NCBI GenBank assembly: GCA_028826165.1
Contig: JAPDFW010000097.1
Span: 181,531 to 245,530 of the forward strand
DNA length: 64,000 bases
Source of the DNA: Anaeramoeba ignava
Lineage: Eukaryota; Metamonada; Anaeramoebidae
Direction: 5' to 3'
Shown here: positions 54,950 to 64,000 of the stretch, piece by piece
How the letters are laid out: each line of letters begins with the position of its first letter
Position numbering within the stretch: position 1 is the first letter of the stretch
Position numbers and translations under genes: made by a program
The notes under the pieces: model-generated
The model's input: the letters and a program-made list of their open reading frames with translations, nothing else
The model's database searches: none
Told to the model about the DNA's origin: nothing

Positions 54950-55996
54950 TTATTTTATTAAAATTCCTATTCCAAATTCTTTTGGTTTTGTCTTGCTAAA
55001 AATAGAATTTAAATTTGTATTTAATATCATCTTTTCGTGAATTTGTTTTGAAATGAAAATATCTAATCCTTCTTCAGAATGGAAATTCAATTTACAAACA
55101 AAATTATGATCAAATCCTTTAAAATTTTCAATTAAAGATTTTGATTCTTGATTTTTTTCATTTGAATCTGACGAATTTTTCACAATTGAAGAATCGCTTT
55201 GATTGGGTTTGAAAAAAGGAAATTTCTTCCCCATATTCTTTCTGATCAAACCCAGCAATTTTGGTGGAGAAAATTGAGTCCCAATACTGAAATTAGATTG
55301 ACGAGAAAAAATATTAACATCGAAAGAAGTGCTCAAAAAACAATCAGAACTTAAACGTATTGAATAACTTGAAACCAAATTTCCAATCAATGAAAAAATT
55401 GTTGTGAATTCTCTCTCTCGATTTTTAAACCCAAATGCTGTTGAAAGTTGCACAGATTTTGCTGCAGAATTGTAATAGTAAATTTCACTTCCTGCATAAA
55501 TTGATTTTCCAAATTTATGAAGATAATTCATTCCAAAAATATTATTCCAAGTGGAGTATTTGAATTGAAATGAGTTTGTTTCATTTCGAAGCAAAATATT
55601 TCCGATCCAAGCTGTATTTTCAAGTTGTTTGGGAGTGAATATGATCGAATTTGAAATTTTGAGTTTTCCAAAAAGAATATTTTTCATCATCATTTGAAAA
55701 TCAAAATGTGAATCTGTTTGCTCAAGTTTTGTATTTATTGATGTTGATATTTTTGTTTTGATATCGTTGTTTGTATTTCTATCATCATATTTTTTTGTTT
55801 TGTATTCATGTAAAAAGCTACTTGCAAATTTTTGAGGTTTGTTAAATATAGAATCAATTGAAAAAATTATATCAAATTTATTTTGTAAATTAGGTTTCAA
55901 ATTCTTGATTTTGAGATTTGATCCTTTTGGAAAAGTTTCAGTTAAAATTTTTTGAGATATTTTATTAATATTTTTATATTTAAAAAGAAATGACAT
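54950..55996 (-). CDS. TOM40: Tom40-like mitochondrial (hydrogenosomal) outer-membrane beta-barrel
   Basis: A 348-residue protein without introns. It shows alternating amphipathic strands of the porin-3 superfamily: AWIGNILLRNETNSFQFKYS, SIYAGSEIYYYN, VQLSTAFGFK, FTTIFSLIGNLVSSYSIRLS. The C-terminus EFGIGILIK fits the beta-signal (polar-x-Gly-x-x-hydrophobic-x-hydrophobic) that the sorting machinery reads. The N-terminal 40 residues would fold inside the barrel. Tom40 imports proteins into mitochondria-related organelles; the sister family VDAC is the main alternative. A Ser/Asn-rich insertion at about residues 265-295 is unusual. The start is the ATG at 55996, next to the divergent hexamer repeat. 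Confidence 0.72.
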   Translation of the reverse strand: MSFLFKYKNINKISQKILTETFPKGSNLKIKNLKPNLQNKFDIIFSIDSIFNKPQKFASSFLHEYKTKKYDDRNTNNDIKTKISTSINTKLEQTDSHFDFQMMMKNILFGKLKISNSIIFTPKQLENTAWIGNILLRNETNSFQFKYSTWNNIFGMNYLHKFGKSIYAGSEIYYYNSAAKSVQLSTAFGFKNREREFTTIFSLIGNLVSSYSIRLSSDCFLSTSFDVNIFSRQSNFSIGTQFSPPKLLGLIRKNMGKKFPFFKPNQSDSSIVKNSSDSNEKNQESKSLIENFKGFDHNFVCKLNFHSEEGLDIFISKQIHEKMILNTNLNSIFSKTKPKEFGIGILIK

Positions 55997-56019
55997 TTTT
56001 GATTAAAAAAATGAAAATC

Positions 56020-56705
56020 GAAAATTTAAAATCAAAATCAAAAATCAAAAATCAAAATCAAAATGAAAATCAAAATCAAAATCAAAATCAAAATCAAAAT
56101 CAAAATCAAAATCAAAATCAAAATCAAAATCAAAATCAAAATCAAAAATCAAAATCAAAATCAAAATCAAAATCAAAAATCAAAATCAAAATTAAAATCA
56201 AAAAAATCAAAAATTAAAATAAAATCAAAAAATCAAAAAAATCAAAATCAAAATTAAAAATCAAAATCAAAATCAAAATCAAAATCAAAATCAAAATCAA
56301 AATCAAAATCAAAATTAAAATCAAAATCAAAATCAAAATCAAAATCAAAAATCAAAATCAAAATTAAAATCAAAATCAAAATCAAAATTAAAATCAAAAT
56401 CAAAATCAAAATCAAAATCAAAATCAAAATCAAAATTAAAATCAAAATCAAAATCAAAATCAAAATTAAAATCAAAATCAAAATTAAAATCAAAATTCAA
56501 AATCAAAATCAAAATCAAAATTAAATTCAAAATAAAATTCAAAATCAAAATCAAAATCAAAATCAAAATTCAAAATCAAAATCAAAATCAAAATTAAAAT
56601 CAAAATCAAAATCAAAATCAAAATCAAAATCAAAATTAAAATCAAAATCAAATTCAAATTTAAAATCAAAATCAAAATCAAATTCAAATTCCAAATCCAA
56701 ATCAA
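56020..56705. repeat. (AAAATC)n hexamer repeat
   Basis: About 110 copies of AAAATC with AAAATT variants lie between the divergent TOM40-like and RNF213-like genes. All six frames across it give low-complexity strings (QNQN, IKIK, ILIL, FDFD), and none is accepted as a gene. Confidence 0.95.
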
Positions 56706-56764
56706 AATTAAAAAAAGAAAGAAAGAAAAAAGGAAAAATTTTTAATTTAATTTTGCTTTTTATT

Positions 56765-56802
56765 TTTTTTTTTTCATTTTTTTCATTTTTCATTTTTAAA
56801 AA
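56765..56802 (+). promoter_or_regulatory. TTTTTCATTTTT start elements of the RNF213-like gene
   Basis: Three TCA cores in T-tracts lie within 30 bp of ATG 56803. Confidence 0.6.
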
Positions 56803-59800
56803 ATGTCTCAAAACAATTTAAAACCTCAACTTTTCATTTATTACAAACAAAGAAAAAAAGATAAAAATCAAATAACTTTTAAATGCAATGAAAAAAAAAT
56901 GATTCAATCTAATCAAAATCAAAATATTTGGAGTTTTAAAGATGAATCAAATGAAAAAACTGTTAAAGAATGGTCAATCGAAATGAAAAAACCAAAATCA
57001 AAAACAAAAACAAAATCAAAATCAAAACATCAAAAGAGATCACAATCAATCAAAAAAACTTTTCCTTTTGAAAAAACTCAATCAAATTTAAATTTTTTCA
57101 TTTTTACAGAAGATCAAAATGAAAAAGAAAAAGAAAATGAAAAAGAAAAAGAAATAATTGCATCAGAATTTCTAACTGCTTTTATAACTCAAATTGAAGA
57201 AAAAATTTTTGGAAATCAAAATCAAATTGAAATCCAATCAAGTTTTACTCAAATTATTAAAGTGCATGAAACTATAATGGAACAATTTCTCAAATCAAAA
57301 AATAATGAAAAATATCTTGAAAACCTATTTTCTTCAATAGTTTATAATTTAATCAAAAACCAATATCAAAAATTTCCATTATTTAGAACTTTTCTTATTA
57401 TTTTCTTTCAGTATTCTGCTAATCTTGAAATGCAAAATTATTTTTCAGAAATTCTTTTTTTTCCAACAACACAAATTACAAATATTGGAGATTTAGTTCA
57501 TTTTTATGAAGTTATTTATCATTTAATTCAAATACCTTCTCTTAACACTTTTATATCAAAAATAAAAGAAAATTTACTTTTAATTTCAAAAAGTTTAGTA
57601 AAAAATTACAGATTTAAACTTTTATGGTTTATCCCAATTTTTGAAGCTCTTCAAATATCTGAATCAATTTTTGATATTATTAAACTCAAATCTGAAGAAC
57701 TTAACAAAAAAGAAGTTAACAAGAAATTTATTAAAGAATCTATTTTCATGCTCAAAATTTGTTTTAATTCTCAAATTTTCAAGAATACTATCACTCCAAA
57801 AATGATAAATACCCTTTTTTACTCAGAAAATCTTAAATATTCTTTATTTGAAATTCTTTTTAAAAAAAAAGAATCTGATCAACTTTTCGAAATTATTCTT
57901 GATTCTATTAACCAAAATGGATTGTATGAAATTATTCAAAATATTATTTGCCCTACATTTTTAGAATGGGTTAAATTTTGGAAAAACTTGGAAAATCAAA
58001 CAAAGGAATATTTTAGCAAAAGAATAGAAAAAATCAAAAAGGATATTATGAAAAATATTGGAGATTTTGATCAAAATAAATTTTATTCAATTCGAGAAAA
58101 TAATTTTGAAATACAACCTTTCAACCAAAAATTATCTCAAGAAAAAATTAATGAAATTATTGAATTGAAAAAGTTTGAAAATGAATTAGATTTGGATTTA
58201 GAACTTAAAAACAAAATTGAAAATTTGACTATTAACGAGTTACTTTCAATAAAACCAATAAATATGATTGATAATAAGGATATTATTATTCATATACCTC
58301 TTAATCATCAATTACATTATTGGGAAAAACATCTTTCTTTAAATGAAAATTTTGAAATTAAATCAAATATTTTCAAATTAATTAAAACTGTCAATGAAAC
58401 TCAAATACAAAAGATTGAAACAACTTTGAAATGGTTTAAAAATTATGAAAATTTCAATAAGAAAGATGATAATAATAATAGTGATAATGATAGTGATAAT
58501 GATAATGATAATAATGATAATGATAATAATAATAATAATGATAATAATAATAATAATGATAATATCCAAAAAGAATCAGAAAATTCACAAAGTTTCTTAA
58601 TTATACTAAAAGGATGGAAAACACAAATTTTACAAAAAATACAAAAATTAAAAGATCCAGATCAATGTTTAATTTATGATTTTTATGATTATTCCAATAA
58701 TAGAAAGTTATATTCTCCTTTTTTTCTTATATTCAATGAAAATTATTCTTCTGAAATTCAAAATACATGGACACTTATTGATAATTTTCACGAAAAAGAA
58801 AACATTTTAAATTCATTTGATTCTCATTTTCTATCATATTCAAAACTTAAATGTCCAGAAATTTTTAAAATATTGGATAAAATAAAAAAAGAGAGATCAA
58901 TAACAAATGATGAAATTCAAATTCAAAATCAAAATCAAAATTCTGAGCATATTACAGTTACTAAAACTCAAACAATATTTGATCATTTAGGATTTGATTT
59001 TAATATTTTATCTTCTTTTCAATCATTGAACCAAAACAAAATGTTCAGACGTTTTTGGATATTAGAAGTTCAAAACTTTTTCAATACAAAAGAAAAAGAA
59101 AAGAAAAAGAAAAAGATAAAAAACAAAAAGATATTAAATTAAACGAATTGAAAAATCAAATCATTCCAAATGTTATAAATAAATGGAAAGAATTTAGAAA
59201 CAAAATAATACAATCTACTATAACTTTTAAAGAATTGGATTATTACTTCCCTATTGGAAATAGTGATGAATTAAACAACTCTCAAATTCAACAACTTTCT
59301 TTTTATGATTTTGAAGAGAAAAATGAAGAAAAAGAACAAAAAGAGCAATTATCTGTGAATAAAATTAAACAGTTTCTCAAATGCCGCAAACTTATTACTT
59401 CTAGAGATTCTTTTATTTTTCTATGCAAATCCAAATTCAAACAAAACCCAAAATTTTATTTAGATTGGAAATCAGTCGAAAAATATAATATATCTCAAGT
59501 AGAAGAAGTTTTAAAAGAAGCACTCATTTTGGGATTAAAAGAAGAAACAATTGAATTTTTTGGTGATTTATTTCCTAAAACTGTTGTTCATCCAATGAAA
59601 AAAAACAAAACAAAAAACAAAGTTAATGAAAACTTTAATTCAGATATTTTTGATTGGCTCAAGGATAATAATCTTAGGGATTTTGAATTTAATCAAAAAG
59701 TTGATCCAAATCAATTTAATGATCAACAATTGTCACAAGCAGCAATATATTTACGTTCTGTTCGCGAAAGAATAAAAAGATATTTATATCAACAATTTTC

Positions 59801-62800
59801 CAGTTTGCAAAATCTTATAAATGAAATTTCTAAAAGTGAAGATGAATTTCTCAAAAATTCATCAAAAAATCCTCTTAATACTCGATTTTTACAAAAAGTG
59901 TTTATTGAATTAAAAGAAAAAATTGAAAAAACTCAAGCATCTCCACAACAAAAAGCACAAAGAATTATTACCAAAATATTTACTGAAAAATCTAAATTTG
60001 TATTTAGATTTGCTCAAAATTTAAATGATGAAAATGTTGAATGCCAAATTGAAAATTCAGATCCTATTCCTTTTGAAGATTTATTGCAAGTTTATTATAC
60101 AATTCAAGATTCAGATAATTTTGTTATTTCTCCTAATTATATAACTTTTGAAAATGATCAAGAACTCAATTTAAAAGCGTTTTATTCTAAATTTTTGGAA
60201 ATATTCCCAATTATTGAAGAATGTTCATCAACTCTTACTAAACTTAGAAATTTTGGGCATTGGGATTATTTTTCAGATTTCAACAACCAAAAAGACAACA
60301 AAATTTTTATCAAAGATGTTCTAATTTCTCAGAATAATGATTGGGAACAAGAAATACAAAATCTTAATATTAAATTTCACAAGATTTAAAAGAATGGAAA
60401 GATAAAATTTTAGAAGTTTATAAAGTTTATCCGTTCATCTCAATGTTTTCTTATAAACAATTTATCAGTATTGTTTATTATTTGAAAAACCAAAAAAATT
60501 CAAATATTGATATTCTTCGTTACTTTTTCCAATATCTTGATGAAAAAGATTCCCAATCGTTAATTGAAGCAGTTTCAGATCCATTAAACAAAAAACAATC
60601 AGATATTGATATTTCTTCTGAAGCTTCAATAATGAATAAATTATTTGATCTTTACAAATATATTAAATTACGTTTAATCCTAATTAAAGAAAATCAAAAT
60701 GAACTCACTAAAGCCTCACAAATTAATCAAGATAAATTTACAAATGTTCTCAAACAAAATCACAAAAAAATTGCTCAAAAAAATATTTTTTATTATGAAA
60801 CAACAGAAAATGAAGAAAAATCAAATATTTATGATTTGTTAACATCAATTTATTTTACTTATTCTCATCATTTTCCTTTGAGAGAACATGTTCTTATTTG
60901 TGATAAATATACAAGCAAAATGGATATTAGAAACTTTTTGAGGATTTACAAACTTTATAATTTTTATTCAGATTCAAATGAAGAAAACAAAAACAAAAAG
61001 AAAAAGAAAAACAAAAGAGAAAAAGAAACAAAATTTTTGAAGCAACAAAAGTTTTTGTTTACAATAATGTTTTTCCAAAAATTGAAAAAAAGAGAATCTA
61101 ATTGTTTAATCAAAGAATTAAATCAAATTGATTATTTTGCAAAATATCCTCTTTTAATCTTATTTTCAGGAGATTCTCCTCAAATTTACAATTTAAAACA
61201 AGCAACTCAAAACCAAAAAATTGAAAATTTTGAAATATTATCAAGACAAAATATCCAATTAATTTTTGATAAATATCATCCTAAATCAAATAATATGAAA
61301 GTTTTCACTTCTGAATTCTCTGGATGTGGAAAGACTTATCAAATTAGAAAATATTTCACACAAAAAACCAAAAAAGATTCTTTATTTCCTTATTCACACA
61401 TTATACTTACAAGTGGAACATCTTTTGAAATTATTAACAAAATTTATGCATTTCTTGATAATTCAAATCTACAAAATCAAAATCAAAATCAAAATCAAAA
61501 TGCATTTATAAATAATAACAGTAATATGGTTAATTATATACATTTCGAATTTCCAATATATCCAAAAAAGGAAACATTAAATTTAATTTGGAAATTCTTA
61601 ATGTGGGGAGTAATCGAACAAAAAGATCAATATCAAATGCTCAATTACTATTTTGGAAATTTGAAGATAATTTTGATATTTCATTTGAAATTCCAAGTAA
61701 TAGAGGTGCAAATTCAGAAAGTGGTTTGAGACAATTTACTCCATTAAAATTTATTCAAGAATTTCAATGTGAACTTAAAGAAGAAGCTTTTGAATTTATT
61801 GAATATGAAATTAATGAAAATTTTGAAATTGAAAGAAAAGAAGATCAAAAACTTAAGAAAGTTGCAAGATTTATTGAAATAGCAGAAAATAACTTTGTTG
61901 AAATTGATAAACCAAATTTACAAAATAATCAAGAGGAAACATATAAAGAACTAGATAAAAACAAATTTTGGAAATTTTTATTAAATACTTTTACTGAAGA
62001 ATCAAAAGAAAAAGAAAAAAAAGAACAATTAACTTTCAGGCTTCTTTCTAATTTTTGGAAAATTTTGAAAAGTCATATTGATTATCTCTTTCGTTATATG
62101 TTTTTCAGTAACCAAATAACTCGAAATATTATGAATTTTAAAAGTGATGATGAAGCAAAGAAATTTACAAAAGAATTTTTTTATGGATATATTTATTCAA
62201 TGAAAAAATTAGTTTCACGTTCATTTAATTGGACTTTCCATACAGAAAGTGAAGATTCTAATGATATAATAGAGTTATCAAAAATTTATAACAATAGAAA
62301 TGAATGGGATACCAAAATAGATTGTTTTCTTATTCCAATTTTCTCAAACAATTCAACTAACTTTAGTTTATTTGAAAATAAAAATACAAATCTTTTAAAA
62401 GATAAAAAAATTCGAAGAATATTACAAAAAAATGGATTCAACTTTTTTCAAGAAATCACAAATAAAAAAAAACCAACATTTAATTTAAGTGAAGCACTTA
62501 AAATATTAACAGCATCTAATACTAAAGAAAGTAATGCAAAAGTAGAAAAGAAACGAATGACTGAAGTATATCAAAATTCAAGATATGTTTTAACATCAGA
62601 TAACTTTATGAAAATGATTTATATTCGACTAAAACTTTTCAGGTCTTCCTGTAATTTTATTGGGAGAAACTGGATGTGGAAAAACATCACTAATACAATT
62701 TTTAATTGAAAAAATGATGAATAAAAAACTATTAATTCAAAATATTCATGGAGGAACAACACAAGAAGATATTGTAAGATATGTTAAAGAAGCAGAAGAA

Positions 62801-64000
62801 ATTATCCAAAAACAAAAAAATAACGATGTTTATCTTTTTTTTGATGAATTCAATACATCTTCAAATGAATGCATTACTTTATTCAAAGAAATTATAATTG
62901 GTCATTCATTGAATGGAAAACCACTTTCAAAAAAATTACATTTATTAGCAGCTGCAAATCCTTATAGACTTAGATCTTCTCAACAGAATAAAAATAATAA
63001 AAATGAAGATAATAAAAATGAAAATAATAATAATCAAAATAATAATGGAAATGATGAACAAGATTTCTTAACAAATGCTGGTTTAGATTTTGATACAAAA
63101 TTAAAAAATAATAAAAAAAGAGATATTCAAAAAGCTGTTTATCGTGTTCATCCAATTCAAGATTCATTTTTTGAAGATATTTTTGATTTTGGAAATTTAA
63201 GTGAAGAAGCTGAAAAAAAATATATCACAGAAATGGTACAAAATGTAACGAAAGAATATGGACAATTTATGATCAAAATCAAGAACCAAGATATCAATAA
63301 TTTCACAGAGATAATTTGTTATTCACATGATTTTATTCGAAAAAATTCAAATGATCCAAAAAGTTCAGTTTCTTTAAGGGATGTTTCAAGAATTTTACGA
63401 ATTTGGAAATGGACTTTAGAATCTTCTATAAATGAACCTCTTTTTGAAAATATAATTATTGAAAGATCACTCTGTTCTTTTTTATTATCAATTTATATTT
63501 GTTATGCAATACGTTTTACTGATGATAATAGAAAAAATTATATTCAATACATTAACCAAAATTTGTTGAAAAAGAAAACAAGCAAAAGAATTTAACATTA
63601 AATATGATTATTGGTAAAATTCAGGATAATTTAGTTAATTATTTAAGAGTTCGAGAATATGATAATTTAATTGCAGTTAATCAAATTTTGAAAGAGAATT
63701 TATTATTAGTATTCATTTCTTGTTATGTTCAAATTCCTTTATTTATTGTTGGAAAACCAGGTATTTATATTTTTTATATTTTTTTGTAAATAGAAAACAA
63801 AAAAATAAAATATAAAATTATTATCATTTTTTTAGGAACATCAAAAACTTTATCTATTGAAATTATATTACATCGTTTACGCCAAGGAAGTGATAATTTA
63901 TTAATTCAAAAATTCAAATTATCTCCTTTAGTTCCTTTTTATCTTCAATGCTCCAAAATATTATCATCAAAAGGAATATCAAGAATATTTAAATTAGCAA
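56803..64000 (+). CDS. RNF213/mysterin-like AAA+ E3 ubiquitin ligase, N-terminal part (runs off right edge, frameshifts)
   Basis: Giant dynein-like AAA+ protein with ubiquitin-ligase activity in animals. The first ~1700 codons resemble the stalk/arm region (LRNFGHWDYF, then LKEWKDKILEVYKVYPFISM). A first, degenerate ATPase site reads SGCGKTYQIRKYF at about 61320. The main AAA unit has GLPVILLGETGCGKTSLIQF (Walker A, 62640-62700), VYLFFDEFNT (Walker B), LHLLAAANPYR (sensor) and AVYRVHPIQDSFFEDIFDFG, very like RNF213. The next unit begins PLFIVGKPGTSKTLS across an intron 63761-63835 (KPG|T). One-base frameshifts, mostly at A/T runs, occur near 59090-59110, 60375, 61637, 62636-62639 and 63569-63573; correcting each one joins conserved sequence. 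The ring and C-terminal domains lie beyond the window. Confidence 0.88.
63761..63835 (+). other. Intron in the RNF213-like gene (75 bp)
   Basis: Donor GTATTT after ...VGKPG (phase 1: G|GA) and acceptor TTTTTTAG before TSKTLSIE. It is the only intron seen in the 7.2 kb of this gene that lies in the window. Confidence 0.9.

Noticed and set aside
55990-56811. Six overlapping frames of QNQN, IKIK, ILIL and FDFD as genes
   Set aside because: All are translations of an AAAATC hexamer run with no domain or start context.
58450-58570. Asn/Asp-rich (GATAAT)n stretch in the RNF213-like gene as an intron
   Set aside because: It stays in frame without splice sites and resembles the poly-Asn inserts common in AT-rich protist proteins.
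3600-63600. Programmed ribosomal frameshifting as a general mechanism
   Set aside because: Sites share no slippery heptamer with a stop codon and are spread over unrelated genes; homopolymer error is simpler.
1-64000. tRNA, rRNA or snRNA genes
   Set aside because: I saw no GC-rich cloverleaf-like or conserved rRNA/snRNA segments by eye; a covariance-model search would be needed to exclude them.

Overview
The window looks like nuclear DNA of an AT-rich, free-living amoeboid protist. The best guess, an inference from style and not a database match, is an Anaeramoeba-like metamonad. The evidence is: GT-AG spliceosomal introns of mostly 70-100 bp; eukaryotic core genes (Prp8, Sec61 gamma, Tom40, SEL1L/Hrd3, Rabs, RNF213); large ankyrin-BTB, BTB-TLDc and F-box families; standard stop codons; and a Trichomonas-like TTTTTCATTTTT element just upstream of nearly every start codon.

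Layout: 1-1062 (-) 5' part of an actin-related gene. 1.1-2.2 kb a 147-bp satellite. 2.3-8.7 kb (+) two ankyrin/double-BTB paralogues. 8.7-9.5 kb (-) a small two-exon membrane protein, divergent from SEC61G (+, 9605-9905). 10.1-24.3 kb (+) PRP8, the central spliceosome protein, interrupted by FIVE inteins. 25.1-26.5 kb (-) a BTB-BACK-TLDc protein. 26.7-28.6 kb a 145-bp satellite. 28.8-29.9 kb (+) a seven-exon Rab. 30.0-33.1 kb (-) a multi-PH protein with a long repetitive linker. 33.4-36.1 kb (+) SEL1L/Hrd3. 36.3-46.4 kb (-) five tandem two-exon genes encoding an F-box fused to about eight membrane segments. 46.4-47.6 kb satellites. 47.6-49.8 kb (+) an M3 (thimet-type) oligopeptidase. 50.3-54.9 kb (-) a second Rab with a 3.3-kb repeat-filled intron and a 13-nt exon. 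55.0-56.0 kb (-) Tom40-like barrel. 56.0-56.7 kb hexanucleotide repeat. 56.8 kb to the right edge (+) the N-terminal half of an RNF213/mysterin-like AAA+ ubiquitin ligase.

The most exciting item is PRP8. The inteins sit at 13022-14629, 16586-17995, 18563-19210, 19472-21007 and 21749-22801, together 2085 residues. They show every stage of intein decay: one with both LAGLIDADG acidic residues kept, one with one kept, one with both lost, one with only a remnant, and one true mini-intein. All five keep the splicing residues (N-terminal Cys, terminal His-Asn, Cys/Ser/Thr at +1).

Caution: about fifteen single-base frameshifts interrupt otherwise well conserved genes, mostly at A/T homopolymers. 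I read most of them as consensus-sequence errors, so genes split by them are annotated as single genes with the break noted. Several genes act in ubiquitin-dependent control (BTB, F-box, SEL1L, RNF213), but nothing shows that they are co-regulated.
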